In this document: positions 57,572 through 64,000 of the stretch, piece by piece
Layout: each line of letters opens with the position of its first letter
Numbering within the stretch: the stretch's first letter is position 1
Assembly: GCA_013339895.1 (NCBI GenBank)
Contig: JABACO010000019.1
Coordinates: 1,024,500-1,088,499 of the forward strand
DNA from: Ephydatia muelleri
Lineage: Eukaryota; Porifera; Demospongiae; Spongillida; Spongillidae
Length of the DNA stretch: 64,000 nucleotides
Reading direction: 5' to 3'
Notes under the pieces: generated by a model
What the model was told of the DNA's origin: nothing
Database searches by the model: none
Seen by the model: the letters and a program-made list of their open reading frames with translations, nothing else
Made by a program: the position numbers and the translations under genes

Positions 57572-58035
57572 TAAGGCAACGTTAAAGTAATCGCTTCTAC
57601 ACCACCGTTAATATTTACCCAACGGCATGCATTCTAATACGTGCGCACCGTTGCTGACCCACCCACAAGTGGGATGGGCTCAAAGTTTGAACAGGACGCT
57701 GATGTGAGTTTGAATTGCAAAATGCATCGTCTTCAATCCCACATCCCAAAAAGATTCAACCAAAGGAACCTTCGGCAACTTGGCTGTGGGATGAGAGTGC
57801 TAAGACCTTACGTCCACCAGGGTAAAGTCACGTATGATATACGTGTAGCTTTAATACTACGCGCCCTCTTTGCACACCTGCCGTGATCAGGAGCAAGTAT
57901 GTTAAACGGCGTCAGCGCTTTTCGATACCTGCGGTAGCAACGGCGGTAGCTTCATCTTGCCGCGATGATACTAACAAGACAGTCGAGCTGCATGATGTGA
58001 AAGGTAGCAGTTAGCTGTGGGTTGTGCGAATCTGC
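57572..58035. promoter_or_regulatory. Intergenic region of divergent ASPG / PPP1R36-like pair
   Basis: 464 bp between start codons. No TATA box or conserved exon. An 81-codon open frame (57641-57886, +) shows no family resemblance. Confidence 0.35.
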
Positions 58036-59604
58036 ATGCCAGCTCTGCTTCCGACCATAGCTCTAGCCATCCAGCATATGGACGCTGAACTTGTGCAGAA
58101 GATGCATCTGAATACAGCGATCCTCTTTGATGCCTTTGTCCAGTGAGTGGTTGACCACCTAGCTCTGCTCATTTACACCTTCGTCGCACCCAGGAGTGAG
58201 GAAATGGACGATTTCCTGTGGGCGGCTCTGTTGTATTTTGATGCTCTCCAGGCCCAACAGGTTACATCCAACAGTGAAAAAAATTGTATTTCCGGGTGAG
58301 TCATCCGCCTACCCCCCCCCCCTCCCGTTCTTACTAACCCCTCTCATGTGGTACTCGCAGAGTGGAACGCGACCGTGCCAAGCAGGCCCTTGAAGAGAGC
58401 GCAAAAAAAGTGGAGCAAGCCAAAGTGGACCTAGGAAAATCGTACATGACCCTAATTATGGGTCTGGGCAACACCCACTGTCACCACAGCTTGCACGGAA
58501 GGTAGGTAGGTAGTCAGGTCCTTACAATCACCAAATACAATCCTGTCTCCCCACTGGCCTGTGTCAGCTTAAAGCATTCAAGAACTGATACAGACAGAGA
58601 CCTATACGAGGTAAGAACATGCCTTCAGTACAACCACAATTTAAATAATGAGCTGGAGCACACATTTCACAATGTAGGCAATTTATGAGACCACTGTATA
58701 CACTGTGTGGATCACCTTTGGCTACAAGCAGTGGGTCGACATACACAGGGAGATTGGAGGTGCTCTTAGGACCAAACCTTTCAACAAAGACATCCATCAC
58801 AACAATTTGAGTAAGGACACTTGCCATATCTAACCGAGAGTGACCCAAGCTATGTCCTGAAACGCTTCAGAAAGCCAACAATCAAAGGTAGTATTAGACA
58901 CAGATGGTCACAACTTTGCTTCTCAAATGGAAGAGAGTGAACTGTGAGTGTGTTAAAGTCCAACTAGATCTGCACCTACATAGGCTACTCAACCTCACGC
59001 AGTCATTCAAAACATCAGCATATTCACTCTTTCACTGCAGCATTGCTTACAAGGTGCACTTTGACAGACCTCCAGTTGGAGAGCTCAGCAGGTTAGGGAA
59101 GTGCACCAATTTACAAACAAAGTTGCTAGCAGCTTCATGCTCTTCAAAAGGTTACACTCACCTGCTTTTTCTTGGCTGTTTCCAACGACAAAGGAATGTG
59201 CCTCGTGGGCATTCCATTCTCCTTATCGTCCAGCAAGGTCTGTCCTGCAATGTTGTGCTGCCATGGATAAGCACTATTGTATTTCCCCTTCTCCCCATCT
59301 CCCCTTCCACAGAATGCATGGACGTACAACATATCCTATGCCAAGCACCCACAGGTTCGCACCAATGGTTCTCTCACCCACCACCATGCACAGAGTGTTC
59401 CTCCACAGCACTCGTCCTGAGAGGTTGGGTATCATTGGCATGCCAATGTCTGAGTGCGACCCAGCCACACTGAAACGTGTGGATAAAACAGACGACTTGG
59501 ACTCGGAGCTCTCAAAACTGATTGACAGAGATGAAGGTGGTAGTGAGGACAGTGACAGTGGTGATGACGACACTGATGGTGCATGCACTGAAAATACTAG
59601 TTGA
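58036..59604 (+). CDS. PPP1R36-like protein
   Basis: Early exons join in phase: 58036-58142 (MPALLPTIALAIQHMDAELV), 58194-58295, 58361-58501, 58568-58610 and 58678-58810. Blocks resemble vertebrate PPP1R36, a protein phosphatase 1 regulator linked to testis and sperm: a helix AKQALEESAKKVEQAKVDLG, SYMTLIMGLGNTHCHHSLHG, RTDTDRDLYEAIYE and VWITFGYKQWVDIHREIGG, close to the family's GLG..HHMACGR, S..KDR.LFE and VAWV.F motifs. Exons between 58811 and about 59311 are small and unresolved. The last exon, about 59312-59604, encodes STRPERLGIIGMPMSECDPA and an acidic tail. The assignment is from memory of the family and is moderate. It is convergent with the next gene (69 bp between stops). Confidence 0.55.
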
Positions 59605-59673
59605 ACATTATAAAGCAGCACTTGTTCACAGAATTGTTTGTTTGTGTGTGTGTGTGAGTCATGTGATTTGGGT

Positions 59674-62601
59674 CTATGACCTCTGTAATGTTTCCTTGAA
59701 ATCACGTGACCAGGATAAATGTACAGGGTCTCTGTTGTCACGTGTCAGAATAAGGTCCTTCAGCAGATGCTTGGCAATAGCCTCTGAGTGCGCTCGAAGC
59801 TTCAATTGGTTCTCTGCCTTATGTGCATCCTCTTTCCTCTCAGGAGAAAGACATTCTACCCACTCATATTTCCCTTTAGTAGTGGAACAGCTACTATCTG
59901 TAACCCCCTGTACCAATAAGCCCTGAGGACTAGGTCTTCTGCTGCCTTCTTTCAGCTGGACAGGTTGGCATCCAACTTGGTCATTACTTCTCTCATGGAT
60001 GTGAGAAGGCCCACTGGTTTCGGTCTCCAAGGAAACAGATCCACCAGAATCCACTTTCTTCTGAAGTGAGGAGTGTCCACTGAGCCTGTGCATTCTCTTG
60101 ATGGAGGCCTCAGGGTCACTATGCATTCTCTTGATGGAGGCCTCAGGGTCACTATGCATTCTCTTGATGGGGGCCTCAGGGTCACTATGCATTCTCTTGA
60201 TGGGGGCCTCAGGGTCACTATGCCAGCCTATACACGACCCATTGCTCAGCACACGTGAGTTGCGGCTATCTGAAAGCACCCCTGCAGAGGTGCGTGACGT
60301 GCTGTGGGCTGCAGACAGACATCGGGGTGCAGGTTTGTTGCTCCCAAGTGGATGAGGTAGAGGTCTGGATACTGGTGTGGTTGCTATGGGAACGATGATG
60401 AGCTCAGGCACAAACTAGTTGGCAATCATGCAATGTACCCTTCTTGCTCACAGGGACACTTGCCGGAGGTTTGGATAGATGTGCTGTTGCTACGGAAATA
60501 GTATGCTTGGATGCAAAACTTAAGGTGATTATGCAACCCACCTGTCTTAACGTCTGGTTGAATCGGCTTTTGTTGCTGATCTCCATGTTGTCCAGTCACT
60601 ATGCAGATGTGTGGTGGAATTGCATGGGTGTCAACACATACATGCATACATGCACAGGCTAGCATACATGCACACGCATACATGTACAGGCTAGCATACA
60701 TGCATGCATGCACAGGCTAGCATACATGCACACGCATACATGCACAGGCTAGCATACATGCATACATGCACAGGCTAGCATACACGCATACATGCACAGG
60801 CTAGCATACATGCATGCATGCACAGGCTAGCATACATGCATACATGCACAGGCTAGCATACACGCATACATGTACAGGCTAGCATACATGCACAGGGCAT
60901 GCATGCACAGGCTAGCATACATGCATGCATGCACAGGCTAGCATACATGCACACGCATACATGTACAGGCTAGCATACATGCATACATGCACAGGCTAGC
61001 ATACAGCATACATGCATAGGCTAGCATACACGCATACATGCACAGGCTAGCATATATGCACAGGCTAGCATACATGCACAGGCTAGCATACACGCATACA
61101 TGCACAGGCTAGCATACATGCATACATGCACAGGCTAGCATATATGCACAGGCTAGCATACATGCACACGTACATGCGATATAACAACAGTATGGCACAT
61201 ACTGCACAGTGGAGACAAAATAAACACCCATCCTCAAAAGTGGAAAATGGAATCCTCCCCCATGTCATGTCCTTATTCTCTGTTCATGTTTTCAATTAGT
61301 GCACTCTCCTGCACCCCTGCCACAGGTGTGACAGTGGGCAGGAGCACACACATCGCAATCCATGTGGTTATACTCCAATCAATGCACACTTTACTGACAC
61401 GACAATAACCACATTTAACGACACCTCTGTGTTACTCAACTCCTCCCCATTCCAATCATAGGGTATGACGTCGTCAGGTGTCATTAAATATTTGTATTAC
61501 TGCCATGACAAAAGGAACATCATGTTTTAAATAGTACAATTAGCTTATTTCATCAAAAGAGACAATGAATATCTTGCATAGAAAAAGTATTCAAAAAACA
61601 AATCCTCCAATCAATATAGAGGGAGGAACCATAATGAGGGAGGGGAAACCCCAAAGCATGGCTGTGCCCACACAGTAAAATATGCCTCCTACCTGCAGAA
61701 TAGGACCTTCTTCCATCATGTGAGGGTAACCATTTCAGACCTGGGGGTGGACAAGATGAACGGTCATACCATAAGCTAACCTAACGAAATTTACCCCAAT
61801 GCTAAGCAAGTTGATAACCAAGTTACAACTAATAGCACGTGTAAATAATTACGTGTTACCACAATAAATCAAGATAGAACCCATTACCATCGTGTGATAC
61901 TTGACGTGAGCCATTTGAGTATTCCTGCATAAGAGCTACTTTAGGTACACAGTACCAGGCAATAAGGATGATGAAAACAACCAGAACGAGTGGTCACATA
62001 CCAGATGCCACACTTGCAGGTGTTGCTGGTTGGGAGTGTAATCCAAACATAGGCCTTTCCAAATGCTGCTGGGTTTTATGGGACACAACATCGCATTGGC
62101 AGACAGACTTTGAGCAATTGCAGCTGCCAAAGGAGCCATTAGGCTGCAGCAGTTGACCATTGCCAGTGGCATCATGAGATACAAGTACGGCTGAAGTTAC
62201 CCTTGACAACTGTTTACTTAGGGTAGGTACATCACAGAAAATTGAGACAGTACTCTTCTTGGCATAAGTCTCCAACAGCTGTTCCAAGTCGGGCTCCCTG
62301 ACAACCATGATTGGGAGTGACTGGCATCCATCTGTGAGCGTACAACGTGCATTACCCACCTAGCCTCCAGGAGAAATGCTTTGAAATCACTAGGACTCAG
62401 TGGACAACAGCTTTGCTCATCTGCACTCTTGTATTGAGCTGTCTCCTGGCAACATGAGAGCCATGGCAGGGTTAATGGACACAATGTTGATTTCATTGTC
62501 CCTGATACCTTCTTAAATATGGCAATAAACTGTAGGAGCTGCCTACCAAGTATTTTCTTTCTGTTGCAATAGTAAATGCATCCGTTATTTCAATTTCAAA
62601 C

Positions 62602-62679
<78 letters not shown>

Positions 62680-64000
62680 TTAGATATACGGCATACCCAC
62701 CTGTATCTAAGTGGTAATGAGTGGTGCGGGACAAAAATATCAAGTGAGATTTTCATGTTTCTAGAGGCCTTTCTCAAAAGTTGGACCACCACATCTATGC
62801 CCTGTTAAATAGAGAATTAATATATTCAAACTCTGTCCAATGTATGATTGTATCTTGTAATTTATGCAAGTGTTGTGTAATATTGCACGATGCTAACTCT
62901 GAGGTGAATTCCATTTGTAAGGAGCCTGCCCCTTCAAATGACCAGTGGATCAACTGATTGTAGGGAGCCTGCTCCTTCAAATGACCAGTGGATCAATAGA
63001 TTGTAAGGAGCCTGCCCCTTCAAATGACCAGTGGATCAACTGATTGTAGGGAGCCTGCTCCTTCAAATGACCAGTGGATCAATAGATTGTAAGGAGCCTG
63101 CCCCTTCAAATGACCAGTGGATCAACTGATTGTGGTAATAAGAACCATTGAGAACTATGAAAGAATGAGACAGCCGAAGACTTGCATGGATTTTAAATAT
63201 GAAATGTGAAGATCTAGAGCATCCATTAAATTCTTTCAAAATTCATTATCATCAATATATAAAAATTAAAATGGTGTCCCACAGTCACTTATGAACAAAA
63301 ATCAAAACGTTTTAATACTTATTAGATTAAACAATCATCAACAAATCATTAAATTTTGTTAGTTAATTCAACAATAATTCTCAATGTTGAAAATACAGTG
63401 GACACTATATTCAAATTATTATGATTACTGACATTACTAATGCTTTAGTGAATTAGCTAAAACTGCAACCTCAAATTAATATGGGGTGGATCAGCCAACT
63501 AAATACGTAACATACAATACAATATGTGTACAAAGAAACATACTTCATATGACACAAACGACAAGAGTAGAATAAACTGTTAATGGACTTTGCATGCCAA
63601 TGTTATGTTTCCAATAGGGCAGTGGACTTGTGGGTGAAAATGAGACAACCTAGACCCTTGAAGGCATGGCTGAGTGAATTCGAGAGAAACTTTGTTTACA
63701 TCACAACCAAAGGAGAGTGGTAGAATAGGGGTCCTGCCATAATGGTTAATATTTTGATTTTAGGGCTTGCTTAATCACCATATCTTTCTAATTGAATAGA
63801 TTATTAATGACAAACCACTAAAGTAACTACTAATGAATTTCCTTCATTGTGGGAGTGATGATTCTGTGGCAGAAGGTTCCAGATCATATGAACAGTGTAT
63901 AGAAAGTGTGAAGAAGTGAAGTGTACACCATTATACACCACCTATTCAACTGTATCAACAACTTACCTGGTCATCCTCGTTGGCCTTCATTTTTTGATCA
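59674..64000 (-). CDS. Unrecognised multi-exon gene, 5' end outside window
   Basis: Minus-strand pieces that look coding: 63970-64000 (KMKANEDDQ, then a GTAAGT donor), about 62697-62800 (GIDVVVQLLRKASRNMKISL, DIFVPHHSLPLRYR), about 62362-62500 (SCCPLSPSDFKAFLLEA), about 62000-62336 (SLPIMVVREPDLEQLLETYA, KKSTVSIFCDVPTLSKQ), and about 59674-60415 (VPELIIVPIATTPVSRPLPH, four copies of an 11-residue repeat HSDPEASIKRM, and a basic helical C-terminus KAENQLKLRAHSEAIAKHLL). The alternating hydrophobic strands in the first part could be a Rossmann or vWA-like domain. Whether the 59674-60415 exon belongs to the same gene is not proven, since a 530-bp minisatellite separates them. Exon edges are approximate and no function is assigned. 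Confidence 0.45.
60086..60222. repeat. 33-bp coding minisatellite
   Basis: Four tandem 33-bp units (CATTCTCTTGATGGAGGCCT core) inside the open frame 59674-60411; the unit length preserves frame. Confidence 0.9.
60636..61170. repeat. CATACATGCACAGGCTAG minisatellite
   Basis: Roughly 20 units of 18 to 28 bp built from CATACATGCACAGGCTAG with optional ACGCATACATG inserts. Confidence 0.95.
62608..62679. repeat. (CA)n microsatellite
   Basis: About 70 bp of CA just downstream of the donor of the exon ending near 62697 (minus). Confidence 0.95.
62918..63133. repeat. 43-bp minisatellite
   Basis: Five copies of GGAGCCTGCCCCTTCAAATG followed by ACCAGTGGATCAACTGATTGTA. Two subtypes (CCTGCCCC...CAACTG and CCTGCTCC...CAATAG) alternate, indicating growth by two-unit steps. 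Confidence 0.93.
63134..63969. other. AT-rich intron sequence
   Basis: No open frame or repeat of note. It is probably the intron of the right-edge minus-strand gene, ending at the donor near 63969. Confidence 0.4.

Overview
The window is nuclear DNA from an animal. Nearly every gene is cut by spliceosomal introns, many only 50-60 bp long. The gene set includes ATG14, STN1, DNAL1, BAZ1A, TBP, ASPG with ankyrin repeats and a FERM-domain protein. Tandem WAP and thyroglobulin type-1 domains on a membrane protein, very compact gene spacing and abundant (CA)n and other tandem repeats point to an early-branching, flagellated metazoan, most likely a sponge. That placement is an inference from gene content and layout, not a database result.

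Layout, left to right: ATG14 (+, 5' end outside the window), PSMA3 (-), a serine palmitoyltransferase small subunit (+), a WAP/thyroglobulin-1/VWC membrane protein A (-), an intergenic block with a perfect foldback element, an inverted near-copy B of that gene (+), a thyroglobulin-1 exon relic, STN1 (+), otubain (-), DNAL1 (+), a ricin-lectin C-terminal exon (-), a 1-kb assembly gap, a FERM-domain gene (-), BAZ1A/ACF1 (-, carrying two large foldback elements in an intron), TBP (+), fumarase (-), a cysteine-rich secreted protein (+), a mucin-like membrane protein (-), a mitochondrial FtsJ-type rRNA methyltransferase (-), gamma-glutamyl hydrolase (+), a proline-rich small membrane protein (-), ASPG asparaginase with ankyrin repeats (-), a PPP1R36-like protein (+), and an unrecognised multi-exon gene (-) that runs off the right edge.

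Genes alternate strands almost strictly. Six divergent pairs have start codons 35 to 465 bp apart (MRM2/GGH 35 bp, otubain/DNAL1 64 bp, fumarase/Cys-rich 66 bp), which implies shared bidirectional promoters. Several convergent pairs have stop codons 35-150 bp apart. Most genes are housekeeping: proteasome, autophagy, sphingolipid synthesis, telomere/replication, chromatin and transcription, TCA cycle, folate, mitochondrial rRNA. DNAL1 is flagellar.

The most unusual signals are: (1) minisatellites whose repeat unit contains an exon-intron junction, so the 5' splice site itself has been tandemly multiplied (GGH twice, ASPG about 14 times, DNAL1 twice); (2) a perfect 118-bp-arm foldback that shares a core with a much larger foldback pair in BAZ1A; (3) a roughly 930-bp, nearly identical inverted duplication of WAP/thyroglobulin exons, including their intron; (4) a frame break in ASPG. 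Exon boundaries were read by eye and checked by reading-frame phase; no alignment or database search was run.
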